From a virus, in IMG/VR virus record IMGVR_UViG_3300012936_000029, positions 1 through 46,343 of that record: DNA of 46,343 bases; one strand, written 5' to 3'. The notes beneath the pieces were generated by a model. That model made no database searches and was not told the DNA's origin. It saw nothing but the letters and a program-made list of their open reading frames with translations. Made by a program: the position numbers and the translations under genes. Positions 7,311-15,285 of the stretch are shown piece by piece; position 1 is the first letter of the stretch; every line of letters starts with the position of its first letter.

Positions 7311-8046
7311 GTAATACTACTATATTATCTTTCTGTCTGTTTGTCAACATATATTTAAGGCTATGCTTAGGTTTAAAGCCTAAACGTTTTAGTTTTTCCA
7401 TATTTGCACAGGTCCACTGTCTTTCATGTGGTGTGTGCATCTTTATAGGCAAGTCTGCAAGTTCTGTTATTTTAATAGGACAGCCTGTCCCTATATCAAT
7501 AGTATCTCCAAAATACTTACTATTAATACATAGTTCAATTGCGTCACATAGGTCGTCTATGTGAATGAAGTCTCTATAATGATTAGTAACATATTCTAAT
7601 TCATTATCAAATAACTTTTGTAGAAACATACCCTTTCTTGGTGTGCTAGAATACACTGTATGAAATCGCATGCCAAGTGTATTAGGATGTCTTGCGGCAG
7701 CTTCTTCTACACAATATTTTGATGCGGCATATGGATTTAAGTCTGGCTCATAAGCTGAACTAGAGCTTGCATAAAGTATACGTGTGTTTGAATAACGTTG
7801 GAATAATCTTTTACTTGCTTCTACATTATTTTCCCAGTAGCTTGAAGGATCTGAAATACTTTCACGTACACCGCTCTTACCTGCAAGGTGAATAATTAAA
7901 TCAAAGTCTTCTTTAAATTCACAAGTTAGTAAATTTTGTTTATCATCATCTACAATATCAAAACCTACAACACTTGCATATTTTGTCAAACGTTTTATAA
8001 GATGACTTCCTATAAAACCTCTATGCCCTGTTAGCATTATTTTCAT
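7291..8046 (-). CDS. NAD-dependent nucleotide-sugar epimerase/dehydratase
   Basis: A 251-aa extended short-chain dehydrogenase. The NAD-binding TGHRGFIG starts at residue 6 and the active-site YAASK pair is Y106/K110. At about 250 residues it is shorter than typical UDP-glucose 4-epimerases (about 310-340), so the C-terminal sugar-binding part is reduced. It overlaps the carbamoyltransferase by ATGA and gp41 by 20 bases. The exact sugar cannot be told from sequence. It likely supplies or modifies a nucleotide sugar for the surface-glycan genes elsewhere in the window. Confidence 0.8.
   Translation of the reverse strand: MKIMLTGHRGFIGSHLIKRLTKYASVVGFDIVDDDKQNLLTCEFKEDFDLIIHLAGKSGVRESISDPSSYWENNVEASKRLFQRYSNTRILYASSSSAYEPDLNPYAASKYCVEEAAARHPNTLGMRFHTVYSSTPRKGMFLQKLFDNELEYVTNHYRDFIHIDDLCDAIELCINSKYFGDTIDIGTGCPIKITELADLPIKMHTPHERQWTCANMEKLKRLGFKPKHSLKYMLTNRQKDNIVVLHDKTER
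7319..7347 (-). promoter_or_regulatory. Sigma70-type promoter, near-leaderless
   Basis: Minus-strand TTGACA (7342-7347), 17-nt spacer, TATAGT (7319-7324), then eight bases to the gp41 ATG at 7310. The predicted transcript starts one or two bases before ATG. It lies inside the epimerase coding region. Confidence 0.7.
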
Positions 8047-9512
8047 GTAAATACCTTTGTATTATATTTTTCTTCAAACAGTTTTGCATCAAGTTCTGTG
8101 TTAACAATTGGTTCACCTTTTATGTTGAGAGAAGTATTCAACAACATAGGACACCCTGTTTCTTTATACCATGCTTCTAACAATTTTCGAAAGCCGTTGT
8201 TAGAATTTTTGCGTACACTTTGTACCCTACTGGTGTTGTCGAAATGTGTGATTGCAGGATAAAGTTTTGGATTTCTGCATCTTGCTGTAAACTGCATATA
8301 CTCTGACTTTGGACCTTCGAAGTTACGTTCGAAAAATTCGTCAAGGATGGCTGGTGCGAAAGGTCTGAACTGTTGTCTTTGTTTAATTTTATTGACTCTA
8401 TCTTTGATGTGCAAGCCCCTAGGATCAGCGAGCAGACTACGATTACCAAGAGCACGTGGACCGAATTCTGCCTTGCCGTTAGCAATTCCGCAAATTCCTT
8501 TGTCTTTAAGTTCTTGTATAGTTTTGTCAATTGGGTAATCTCCTTTAATGTTGTATCCTAAAAATGTATCGTTCCATTTGATACGTTTGTTAAAATGTGC
8601 AAGAACACAACCCACAGCCGAACCACTGTCTCCTGGGTTCGGCATTATCCATACATTACCATTATAATATTTGTGTGCAATGCTGTTTGCTACACAATTC
8701 AAAGCACAGCCTCCACCCAGGACAATATTCCTACTGCCGACCAGCGTTAGTGTTTGTTGTATTAAATGTTCAAACACCATTTCATATACTGCCTGCGTTC
8801 CTGCCGCAATGTCTGCTATATCCTGTATTGTGTTAAGTTCAGGACGCCACCAACGACATCCTCTGTGCAAATTATGTTTGAATCTAATGTATGGATCGTG
8901 TAACCTTAACTCCTCAAAGAAGTCTTCATAAATTATTTGTTTGTATTTTTCAGGATCCCCACAAGCGGCCATACCCATTAGGATATATTCTTCTTCATTG
9001 GGTTTTAGTCCTATACGTTGTGTCATAGCACTATACCAAAGTCCTATACTGTTAGGATAACTTTGACTGTAAATTTTTTTAAGTTTATCTTTAGAGCCTT
9101 CCCAAACTGTTAATGTTTCGAATTCGCCTATACTATCAATAACCACTACAGTAGCATCTGAAAAGGGACTAGTAAAATAGCCGCCGGCGGCATGACTTAA
9201 ATGATGACTAACATAACTAATAGGAGCATTAATACCATACCTACTGAGATAATTTTTAATATTGTTTTCTCCCAGGTTCCAGCCTTGTCCTGCTCGTAAT
9301 TGTCTAATAGTCTTTCTAAAAGGCTTTTCGTACCAAACCACTTCATTAGGTTCTCCCCATTGTTTTGCATATTCAACTATGGATGCATTGAGATGAGGAT
9401 CATTTTTGTTTCTGCTAAACCTTTCACTTTGACTTGCAAATACTAATTTTTTATCATTAAATACTGCAAGACCAGCGTCATGACTGTTGGCACTAATACC
9501 CCATGTAATCAT
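8043..9512 (-). CDS. NodU/CmcH-type carbamoyltransferase
   Basis: A 489-aa O-carbamoyltransferase, which moves a carbamoyl group from carbamoyl phosphate to a hydroxyl, often on a sugar. Visible are the N-terminal GISANSHDAG, the histidine cluster SHHLSHAAGG (H103, H104, H107), GGGCALNCVANS, PGDSGSAVG, and the C-terminal EFGPRALGNRS block. Slightly shorter than most family members (roughly 540-600). Start ATG 9512 has AGGATACGTA upstream. With the coupled epimerase it forms a sugar-modification pair placed between primase and helicase. Confidence 0.9.
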   Translation of the reverse strand: MITWGISANSHDAGLAVFNDKKLVFASQSERFSRNKNDPHLNASIVEYAKQWGEPNEVVWYEKPFRKTIRQLRAGQGWNLGENNIKNYLSRYGINAPISYVSHHLSHAAGGYFTSPFSDATVVVIDSIGEFETLTVWEGSKDKLKKIYSQSYPNSIGLWYSAMTQRIGLKPNEEEYILMGMAACGDPEKYKQIIYEDFFEELRLHDPYIRFKHNLHRGCRWWRPELNTIQDIADIAAGTQAVYEMVFEHLIQQTLTLVGSRNIVLGGGCALNCVANSIAHKYYNGNVWIMPNPGDSGSAVGCVLAHFNKRIKWNDTFLGYNIKGDYPIDKTIQELKDKGICGIANGKAEFGPRALGNRSLLADPRGLHIKDRVNKIKQRQQFRPFAPAILDEFFERNFEGPKSEYMQFTARCRNPKLYPAITHFDNTSRVQSVRKNSNNGFRKLLEAWYKETGCPMLLNTSLNIKGEPIVNTELDAKLFEEKYNTKVFT

Positions 9513-9520
9513 TACGTATC

Positions 9521-9652
9521 CTAAAAATTATAGTTATACCACTTGTATACTATTTTTGTTTTTGTTTCTTTTGTTGATACTTTGTATGCATGTATAGATA
9601 TTAAACTTAATAATCCTATACTCAATATTAACAAAATTAATTCTTCTTTCAT
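9521..9652 (-). CDS. Tiny single-span membrane protein (43 aa)
   Basis: Encodes 43 residues with a hydrophobic N-terminal helix (ELILLILSIGLLSLISI) and a lysine-rich tail (YKVSTKETKTKIVYKWYNYNF). Its ATG overlaps the stop of the DUF2061-type gene by ATGA (9649-9652). Topology suggests an inner-membrane protein with a basic end; function unknown. Confidence 0.6.
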   Translation of the reverse strand: MKEELILLILSIGLLSLISIHAYKVSTKETKTKIVYKWYNYNF

Positions 9653-9882
9653 GTATTGAATTTCTTCCAAAGTTTATGTAACACATAAAACCAGACTGAA
9701 TTGACAGCAGGCTCTACCAAAGCAACTAATCCTGCTTCCCATATACTTGCACCTGTGATAGCACTTACTACAATCATTGCAATTATAATATGTCCAATAA
9801 AAAATATTATTGCCAGTAGTAAACTTTCATCCATTCTGTCTTTGAAGGCATTTAAAATACCTTTAGTGATTTCTGTCATCAA
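9649..9882 (-). CDS. DUF2061-like membrane protein
   Basis: A 77-aa protein with two hydrophobic spans (LLLAIIFFIGHIIIAMIVV and WEAGLVALVEPAVNSVWFYV) and the ending VWFYVLHKLWKK, matching my recollection of the small DUF2061 membrane family, whose role is unknown. ATGATG start; AGGTGA upstream. It is coupled downstream to the 43-aa membrane protein, giving two tiny membrane genes in a row behind primase. Confidence 0.7.
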   Translation of the reverse strand: MMTEITKGILNAFKDRMDESLLLAIIFFIGHIIIAMIVVSAITGASIWEAGLVALVEPAVNSVWFYVLHKLWKKFNT

Positions 9883-9899
9883 ATCTTCACCTAACTTTC

Positions 9900-10016
9900 T
9901 TATTTGTATATGAAAGGATCTCTTTTCTTAAGTTCCTTCAGTTTTTTCCTAAAAGCTATCTCTGCTATTAACCAATCATACGGCCATCTTACATATAACC
10001 ATACATTGTAAAACAT
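9900..10016 (-). CDS. Small hypothetical protein (38 aa)
   Basis: A 38-residue frame filling the gap between primase (ends 10022) and the DUF2061-like gene. It begins MFYNVWLYVRWPYDWLIAEI, aromatic and amphipathic, and ends lysine-rich. No convincing ribosome site; support comes from position, tight packing and composition. Confidence 0.45.
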   Translation of the reverse strand: MFYNVWLYVRWPYDWLIAEIAFRKKLKELKKRDPFIYK

Positions 10017-10021
10017 ATGTT

Positions 10022-11005
10022 TTAATTTTTTAACCATCGTTTTTCTCTCAACTGTATTTTTAGCTTTGTGCTTTCTGCGGCTGATACAATGCTGTATAAA
10101 GTATATAGCCTGCCATTTTCTCTCACACTATCGCCTATATCGTTTATTCCTTCCTGCCAATCAGGCATACTTACAGACCAACCTAATTCAATAGCTTGTT
10201 CTATAAGTTTTGATCCTGCTTTATCTCTATCAGGTATAAGTATTACCTGTTTGTTCAAACTGTTAATTAGTAATGCTTGTTGATCTTTTATTTCACTTCC
10301 TAATAGTGCTACACCTTCTATATGTATAGCATCAAGTGGCCCTTCACAAACAATTACAAATGATTTGTTATAACTTTGTTCATCTAAGTTATATACAAAT
10401 CCAGGTTGTTGTTCGCTTAGATATTTAGGCTTTTTATTATCTAGTATTGTTCTAGCTGTCCAGCCTACAATATGATTGTTATAATAAAAAGGCACTATGA
10501 GTCGATCTCTATATCCAAGCTCAGGTGACCAATAAAACTCTGTATCGTCTAATTGAAAATTTCTTTTTTTCATATAGGAAAGAACTTTATCTAAGTTAGT
10601 ATCTTGTCCCCAATCAGTAATTTTTGTAGCAGAAGGAGGTAAACTAACTTGATTAAATGTTGGTAGTTCTAACATAGGCTTGTAATTTACTACGTCTTCA
10701 TTTATACGGATTATATCAAGAGCTAACTTATTAATAATGTCATCTGGTGCGCCAAGCCATTGTAATAGTTTTCGTAGTTTATGAGATAAGTTTCTACCAG
10801 GTTGCCAACTTGCTTTGAATCCGCAATTGAAACAGTGATAACTTAACCCGCCATCACCATTAGCTATGAGACCGCCTCTGCCTCTAGTATCAGCACCGGT
10901 GCCATTGTGATGGCAACACGGTGCATTGAAAGACAACCACCCACTAGGTGTTTGCTTACGTTTAGGTGGTAAAAAGGTTACCAGAATTTCTTTCACGACA
11001 CTCAT
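10022..11005 (-). CDS. 61: DNA primase, T4 gp61-like
   Basis: A 327-aa primase. The N-terminal zinc-binding region has C30/C31, H32/H33 and C58/C61 (YHCFNCGF). It is followed by a TOPRIM core with the conserved glutamate in VIVCEGPLDAIH and the aspartates in LIPDRDKAGSKL. It would make RNA primers at the fork with gp41, encoded downstream. The gene has a textbook sigma70 promoter (11012-11040) whose -10 box ends six bases before ATG and no Shine-Dalgarno, so its mRNA is probably leaderless. Confidence 0.9.
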   Translation of the reverse strand: MSVVKEILVTFLPPKRKQTPSGWLSFNAPCCHHNGTGADTRGRGGLIANGDGGLSYHCFNCGFKASWQPGRNLSHKLRKLLQWLGAPDDIINKLALDIIRINEDVVNYKPMLELPTFNQVSLPPSATKITDWGQDTNLDKVLSYMKKRNFQLDDTEFYWSPELGYRDRLIVPFYYNNHIVGWTARTILDNKKPKYLSEQQPGFVYNLDEQSYNKSFVIVCEGPLDAIHIEGVALLGSEIKDQQALLINSLNKQVILIPDRDKAGSKLIEQAIELGWSVSMPDWQEGINDIGDSVRENGRLYTLYSIVSAAESTKLKIQLREKRWLKN

Positions 11006-11011
11006 AGTATT

Positions 11012-11040
11012 AGTATACTATCAAGCGGTTGGAAAGTCAA
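11012..11040 (-). promoter_or_regulatory. Sigma70-type promoter, leaderless
   Basis: Minus-strand TTGACT (11035-11040), 17-nt spacer, TATACT (11012-11017), six bases, then the primase ATG at 11005. With normal spacing the start point is the A of ATG. Confidence 0.8.
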
Positions 11041-11043
11041 TAC

Positions 11044-11526
11044 CTAAATGTATTTTAGTGTTATATTTTTATCAAAAACTTTAGCTACTCCGTAAAATAT
11101 TATGAAGTAGAATATAGTTCCTAATAACGTATTTTGAAAGAACGGAATAGCCGCTATGTAACATTCTAGTAATCCGCTGAATGTATATCCATAGTAACCG
11201 CTTGTCCATACTGCAAAATTTGTTATAACAAAAAACATAACAGGTCCTAAGAACAACATAGGTAATAGTTTTACACGAGTCGATAACAAAGTGCAAAGAG
11301 CTATTGAACTATATGTCCAAAGCATAAAGCTATGTAGTCCCCAATATAAGTCTGCAACAAACATTGCTAATAGTGTTGCGGCAATTACTGCTAACTTATC
11401 TTTTACTATATAGGGAGCAAATATAGCTACTGCTAATATAGGAGTAAAGTTTGGCGGATGGGGGATTATCCGACTTAGAGCCATTACAGCTACGAACCCC
11501 CCAAACCACAAGATTTTCTCTACCAT
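11044..11526 (-). CDS. DUF6580-like membrane transport protein
   Basis: A polytopic membrane protein of about 160 residues with five or six hydrophobic spans. Landmarks match the DUF6580 family (putative transporter, possibly ECF substrate-binding-like): RIIPHPPNFTPI near the start, ADLYWGLHSFMLWTY, FFVITNFAVWTSGYYGYT, and CYIAAIPFFQNTLLGTI near the end. The start at 11526 gives a 7-base overlap with the upstream gene; an in-frame ATG at 11547 is the alternative. A phage copy could change small-solute uptake by the host; the substrate is unknown. It is transcribed with the exported protein at 11520-11882. Confidence 0.75.
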   Translation of the reverse strand: MVEKILWFGGFVAVMALSRIIPHPPNFTPILAVAIFAPYIVKDKLAVIAATLLAMFVADLYWGLHSFMLWTYSSIALCTLLSTRVKLLPMLFLGPVMFFVITNFAVWTSGYYGYTFSGLLECYIAAIPFFQNTLLGTIFYFIIFYGVAKVFDKNITLKYI

Positions 11527-11882
11527 GAGTAAATAATTCCTGTCCATGTTTCCGTTCTTTGAAAATGTGGATTGATATCATTTAACATGTAAAGACTTAC
11601 GCCATTACCTAATGAATAACTTAGGTTTACGGTTTGGCTGTACACGTCTAGCATATGATCTGATCCGGCACTATCTATTGCAACCGAGGCACTATAGGTT
11701 GTACTAAACTTGTCTGTCCAAGGTTTAGTGGCATAAAAATATCCATACTTTAATTGGGAGTTCATGCCTTGCTCTACAGTTACACTATACATAATGTCGT
11801 CAGTAAACTTTTTGCTAGGAACTTCTTCTGCTTGTATTACTGTTGCGAAAAGCAGAACAAAAACGCTTATTATTGTTTTCAT
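11520..11882 (-). CDS. Small exported, beta-rich protein
   Basis: A 120-aa protein with a clear signal peptide (MKTIISVFVLLFATVIQA, cleavage probably before EE). The mature part alternates polar and aromatic residues (YGYFYATKPW, TVNLSYSLGNGVSLYML, TWTGIIYSW) and ends in W, like a short outer-membrane-type beta protein, though about 100 residues is small for a closed barrel. First gene of a two-gene unit under the TTGACT promoter at 11891-11918. Function unknown. Confidence 0.65.
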   Translation of the reverse strand: MKTIISVFVLLFATVIQAEEVPSKKFTDDIMYSVTVEQGMNSQLKYGYFYATKPWTDKFSTTYSASVAIDSAGSDHMLDVYSQTVNLSYSLGNGVSLYMLNDINPHFQRTETWTGIIYSW

Positions 11883-11890
11883 ATAAAACT

Positions 11891-11918
11891 AATATACATT
11901 CTTTTGTATAGAAGTCAA
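11891..11918 (-). promoter_or_regulatory. Sigma70-type promoter, near-leaderless
   Basis: Minus-strand TTGACT (11913-11918) continuing TTGACTTCT, 16-nt spacer, TATATT (11891-11896), eight bases to ATG 11882. Confidence 0.7.
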
Positions 11919-11929
11919 CCGAAAACTTA

Positions 11930-12730
11930 TTAATTTCTAACCAAAATTTTGGATAACTTATCTGCAGGATTTTTGCTTGCTTTGAATCTTAAATAGTTGT
12001 ATATACCATTAAAGTTAGCATGTGTGGGTTCAGTTTCTGATCCTGTGAATGTTAAAGTAGAAACATCAGCCCACTGAGTCTGGTTAGTCACCTGATTCTC
12101 TAACGTAGCTTGTATAGTCAAAGTTCCATCATAACTGCTTGTATATGCCGCTATTGTGTGCAATGCTTCATTTCCATTTATTGCTGGTTCTGCTGTAATA
12201 GACTCTGAATACCAAACACTATCATCAACGCCAGCTTTTCCTGTATCTTCTGTAAATGTGCTTACGCTGTATGAGTTTTGTGCACCTGGAAAGGCATAGC
12301 TATCTACAAATATAGTTGCATTATTATCAAAATGACTATCAACATATGTCAGTGTCTTGTTATTTGCACTGTCTACAAGATAAATGTTATACCTTAAAAA
12401 CTGTTGTTTGATATTTAATAAATCATTTTCAGTAATAGTTACAGTAAATTTTCCTCTACTTGCACTACTATCATCAAGTTGGGTAACACTTCCGTCATGT
12501 TCTATTACTTGTATACCGTTCTCATCAAATGCAACAAACTTAGGTGTATAAGATGCAACGTTTACAGGTTTTTGATCAGCATTAAGTAATCTAAATTGTA
12601 TGACATTATCTATGCCTCTATACACTTTTATTTGTCTACTATACATAGGTCTAAACTCCGTTATGTGTCCACTGTCATTCGTGACAATGGTTACTACATT
12701 ATTTACTAAATATCTTGGTATTAACTGCAT
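11930..12730 (-). CDS. Virion structural protein, probably tail/fibre
   Basis: A 266-aa beta-rich protein. An N-terminal segment (about 35-140: YRGIDNVIQFRLLNAD, then GKFTVTITENDLLNI, YNIYLVD) resembles the beta-sandwich found at the start of phage baseplate/fibre proteins. The C-terminal half (ADVSTLTFTGSE, IYNYLRFKASKNP) looks like repeated beta strands seen in marine T4-like virion proteins. Preceded by a perfect TATAAATA four bases before ATG and no ribosome site, so late and probably leaderless. Located among replication and membrane genes, away from other structural genes. Confidence 0.6.
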   Translation of the reverse strand: MQLIPRYLVNNVVTIVTNDSGHITEFRPMYSRQIKVYRGIDNVIQFRLLNADQKPVNVASYTPKFVAFDENGIQVIEHDGSVTQLDDSSASRGKFTVTITENDLLNIKQQFLRYNIYLVDSANNKTLTYVDSHFDNNATIFVDSYAFPGAQNSYSVSTFTEDTGKAGVDDSVWYSESITAEPAINGNEALHTIAAYTSSYDGTLTIQATLENQVTNQTQWADVSTLTFTGSETEPTHANFNGIYNYLRFKASKNPADKLSKILVRN

Positions 12731-12734
12731 AATG

Positions 12735-12742
12735 TATTTATA
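12735..12742 (-). promoter_or_regulatory. T4-like late promoter, leaderless arrangement
   Basis: Perfect minus-strand TATAAATA, four bases before the ATG at 12730; no Shine-Dalgarno in between. Confidence 0.65.
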
Positions 12743-12759
12743 AGGAAAAAGACTAAGGA

Positions 12760-13131
12760 ATGTTACGCCAAGAAATTGAGGACAAATATCCTTTTATCAG
12801 TGTCATAACATATGGAGGGAACGAATATGTAGGCATTGTAGTCAACCAGGATCAATACGTTACAACTATTTTAAATTTCGATCATTTAAGATCAACATAT
12901 GATAAAAAGTTATTACTAAAACTAGGACAAATATGGTGGATGGAAAGTAATAGACTAATACCTATTACAATATTTTTACGTAAAGAAATAGAATCAATTA
13001 AGTATTGTGCAATGTCTATGAATAGCAAGGATGTAAAGGTAGTATTAGGTCCTACTGTAAACCTTACTAACTTACATGTAAAGAGAGTAAAACGTAAAAG
13101 CGTTCAGCTAATTAGAAAACCTAAGAAGTAA
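12760..13131 (+). CDS. Hypothetical basic protein
   Basis: A 123-aa protein rich in lysine at its end (VKRVKRKSVQLIRKPKK). It starts after AAGGA at 12754-12758, directly before ATG. The N-terminal half (FISVITYGGNEYVGIVVNQD) looks like a small beta barrel of the SH3 or Sm/Hfq type, which with the basic tail could suggest nucleic-acid binding; this is inference. It is the only rightward gene between 5.4 and 22.9 kb and overlaps the end of the mini-DnaE gene by 11 bases. Confidence 0.6.
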   Translation: MLRQEIEDKYPFISVITYGGNEYVGIVVNQDQYVTTILNFDHLRSTYDKKLLLKLGQIWWMESNRLIPITIFLRKEIESIKYCAMSMNSKDVKVVLGPTVNLTNLHVKRVKRKSVQLIRKPKK

Positions 13132-13681
13132 CTTGCTCACATAATAAATTCATGTGTACTACACACGCCATTGCATACGAAACAGCGTGTGCTTTTTTAA
13201 AGTAGTATTCACCGTTTGTCGGTTTTATCCACACTTCCTTCATTATTATCTCCCAACTCTTGCTCGCTAGATGTCTCTTTGCTGGCCTGATTATTGCTAG
13301 TGTCGCGGCCAATTGACTTACCGAGGTAGGTTTCAATTGTGTCAAGAGTTTGTCGTGACCGCTTAGATGAAAGACTTGATCGACGAAGTCCTTGTGCTCC
13401 AATAGTTCCCATAATGGCTCCTTTCTCATTAGGCTGATTAAATGTGTCTCGTCTTTTACATCTTTGTAAATAGACACATTTAAAAAATCTAATTTAAAGT
13501 ATCCTCTATCTTCTGCTGTTTGATAATCTAACGTGCATAAATTATCAATAGGATTGTGAGGACACTCTGTAACGTATACGCCAGTGTTGTGTTTTTTTCC
13601 TGTATCTAGTTTTGCTACACGGTGAGGAATCTTGTTTAAGATTACATCTCTGTCAGCAAAGTCTATATCAATATCAGGCAT
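13121..13681 (-). CDS. Miniature DnaE-like protein (186 aa)
   Basis: A drastically shortened relative of DnaE that keeps the landmark motifs in order: PDIDIDF at residues 2-8 (D3, D5), HNTGVYV (31-37) matching the HASGVVI region, GYFKLDFLN with the third catalytic aspartate (D65), SQLAATLAIIRP (122-133) and YYFKKAHAVSYA (159-170) matching the KSHA.AYA motif. The PHP domain, the RGS motif, most of the fingers, thumb and OB parts are missing. Too small for an ordinary processive polymerase; it may act with a partner, for instance the compact DnaE at 3485-5131 or another subunit. The ATG at 13681 overlaps the gene before it by 8 bases; it closes the operon that begins at 22019. Confidence 0.75.
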   Translation of the reverse strand: MPDIDIDFADRDVILNKIPHRVAKLDTGKKHNTGVYVTECPHNPIDNLCTLDYQTAEDRGYFKLDFLNVSIYKDVKDETHLISLMRKEPLWELLEHKDFVDQVFHLSGHDKLLTQLKPTSVSQLAATLAIIRPAKRHLASKSWEIIMKEVWIKPTNGEYYFKKAHAVSYAMACVVHMNLLCEQVTS

Positions 13682-13874
13682 TAGATTCCTTTATAATTTT
13701 TTTCCAATGTACTACTTGCTTTTCACCACCAATTGGTTTTTGTCCTACATATACTTCACCTGTTTCCATATCAGTCAATAACCACTTTGATGGACAATGT
13801 GTGACAACTTGCAGTACAACATTTTCTTTGTATGCTTTGACTTCTTTTCCATCAAGCATTTTTCTTGTTGTCAT
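13674..13874 (-). CDS. Small hypothetical protein
   Basis: A 66-aa soluble protein (CPSKWLLTDMETGEVYVG, then HWKKIIKE). The WLLTD.ETGE..VG pattern suggests a small beta domain; I recall similar short phage proteins of unknown role. It overlaps the 57-aa gene upstream by 23 bases and mini-DnaE downstream by 8. A later in-frame ATG at 13859 is possible. Confidence 0.6.
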   Translation of the reverse strand: MTTRKMLDGKEVKAYKENVVLQVVTHCPSKWLLTDMETGEVYVGQKPIGGEKQVVHWKKIIKESNA

Positions 13875-14025
13875 TTTGAATTACCCCGATCTCCCAATTC
13901 TCTGCACAGTCTTCAGCATATCGTTTGCTATGTCCTACTATAGGTCTGCTTTCTACTAGCACATTATTTTCATCATACATATCAACTACGTAATGTGTTT
14001 CTTCTCTTATTTCTGCTTTACGCAT
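13852..14025 (-). CDS. Small hypothetical protein (57 aa)
   Basis: A 57-residue frame with a good ribosome site (GGAG eight bases before ATG 14025). Sequence features: VVDMYDENNVLVESRPIVGH, then KRYAEDCAENWEIGVI. The composition is protein-like and it fills an otherwise empty 143-base gap in the operon, overlapping both neighbours by 8 and 23 bases. Function unknown. Confidence 0.6.
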   Translation of the reverse strand: MRKAEIREETHYVVDMYDENNVLVESRPIVGHSKRYAEDCAENWEIGVIQNDNKKNA

Positions 14026-14782
14026 ATTTTTTCTCCACTCTATTTTTTGTCAAATGTTTTGGAGTTTTTCTTTCTCCTTCAATAAAAGTTCTATCATTCA
14101 TTACCATTAATTCGTATTCTAATTCTTTTTCATAATCAGGCATTTCAATTGCAAACTCATAATCGGATCGTTTAAACGGTATTATCTGAAGTAACGGTTG
14201 ACCTTTATCTATTCTTATTTCACCATGTTTGTTTAACTTTATAAAAATGTTTATTTCTTTATTTGAAATTAAATCAATATCTGGATCTATTATCCCTGGT
14301 ATAATAGTTATATCATTATTAACATGATAAAACGGAGCAGTTAAAAATAAACTTACACCTTTAGGTACGTCAACAAACCAAGGTGTAGTAAGTTTAATTA
14401 ACTTAGGACAACTATTTTCTAACAATGGTGCATCTTTTATTTGCATCGAATCGTGTGCATATACACATTCACTTAGTTCTTGCATAGCATGAGATAGTTG
14501 ATATTCAAACCCATCTTTCTTTTGTTCACTCCATTTAAATATAATATCAGACCACATTGGTACAATATAACCAGCTCGTACTGAATCAAATATACCTGGA
14601 CAAGTTTTTGCAGTACGTGCATTTGGTTTTCCAAAACGTTTGTAATCCTTTGACAAATTTTTCCACCAAGAAGGAATAAAATCTGTTGCAGGCACAATAG
14701 GACTACCTAGCCCTAATAACCTCCAAATTTTCTTATCATTATCACTAAATCCTCTAGTTGGATAAAATTTAATCTTGTCCAC
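14018..14782 (-). CDS. Conserved hypothetical protein (about 254 aa)
   Basis: A 254-aa soluble protein with several conserved-looking blocks: IPSWWKNL, TCPGIFDSVRAGYIVPMWSD, LTTPWFVDVPKGVSLFLTAP, IIPGIIDPD and QPLLQIIPF. I recall proteins with the WWKNL...CPGI..GY..P.WSD pattern in marine phages and bacteria, all uncharacterised. Starts with GTG sharing its G with the TAG stop of peptide deformylase (TAGTG at 14782). No function is inferred. Confidence 0.7.
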   Translation of the reverse strand: MDKIKFYPTRGFSDNDKKIWRLLGLGSPIVPATDFIPSWWKNLSKDYKRFGKPNARTAKTCPGIFDSVRAGYIVPMWSDIIFKWSEQKKDGFEYQLSHAMQELSECVYAHDSMQIKDAPLLENSCPKLIKLTTPWFVDVPKGVSLFLTAPFYHVNNDITIIPGIIDPDIDLISNKEINIFIKLNKHGEIRIDKGQPLLQIIPFKRSDYEFAIEMPDYEKELEYELMVMNDRTFIEGERKTPKHLTKNRVEKKYA

Positions 14783-15285
14783 TATGCAAGCATCCTATTT
14801 TTTTCTATCTTCTTAGATTTTTTGACTGCCATATTCCATTTCATATTTGAAGCTCTATCTTTAAAAGTAATTCCATGTAAGTGATCCCATTCATGTAAAA
14901 AAACTTTTGTCGTATAGTTACGTACTGCTGTTCTTTTTAATTCAAGTGTTTCGTCATAGTATTCTACAAGTATTTCTTTTGGTCTACGTATTTTCATAAA
15001 CACATTAGGAAAACTTAAACAGCCTTCCATATCTAGTTGTGTTTCTTCTGTGTGTTGTAATACTTTTGGATTAATACAAATTGTTGCGTTGTCTTTAGTA
15101 TCGCCCATTACAAAAACTTTTTTATCTAAACCTATTTGATTAGCTGATAACCCAATACCTTGATTAGAAAGCATGAAGTCTACCATTTCGTCTTTCAATT
15201 TTTTTGGATCAAAGTCTGGATTTTCTATGTCCACATCTGCTACTTCTTTGTTTAAAAATTCGTTAGGATAATATATTAGTTTCAT
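14782..15285 (-). CDS. def: Peptide deformylase
   Basis: A 167-aa metal-dependent enzyme that removes the formyl group from the N-terminal methionine of new proteins. All three family motifs are present: GIGLSANQ (43-50), EGCLSFP with the metal cysteine (87-93) and HEWDH (131-135) with the two metal histidines and catalytic glutamate. Marine T4-like phages often encode deformylase, presumably to speed maturation of phage or photosystem proteins. Coupled to the gene before it by ATGA. Confidence 0.92.
   Translation of the reverse strand: MKLIYYPNEFLNKEVADVDIENPDFDPKKLKDEMVDFMLSNQGIGLSANQIGLDKKVFVMGDTKDNATICINPKVLQHTEETQLDMEGCLSFPNVFMKIRRPKEILVEYYDETLELKRTAVRNYTTKVFLHEWDHLHGITFKDRASNMKWNMAVKKSKKIEKNRMLA

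Noticed and set aside
8177-8530. 117-codon leftward frame with a lipoprotein-like signal (VCSLILGACTS)
   Set aside because: It lies wholly inside the carbamoyltransferase in another frame, whose motifs run through this region without break; no ribosome site or promoter.
13209-13412. 67-codon serine-rich frame inside the mini-DnaE gene
   Set aside because: The overlapping mini-DnaE frame carries recognisable motifs; this frame has no start context and low-complexity composition.
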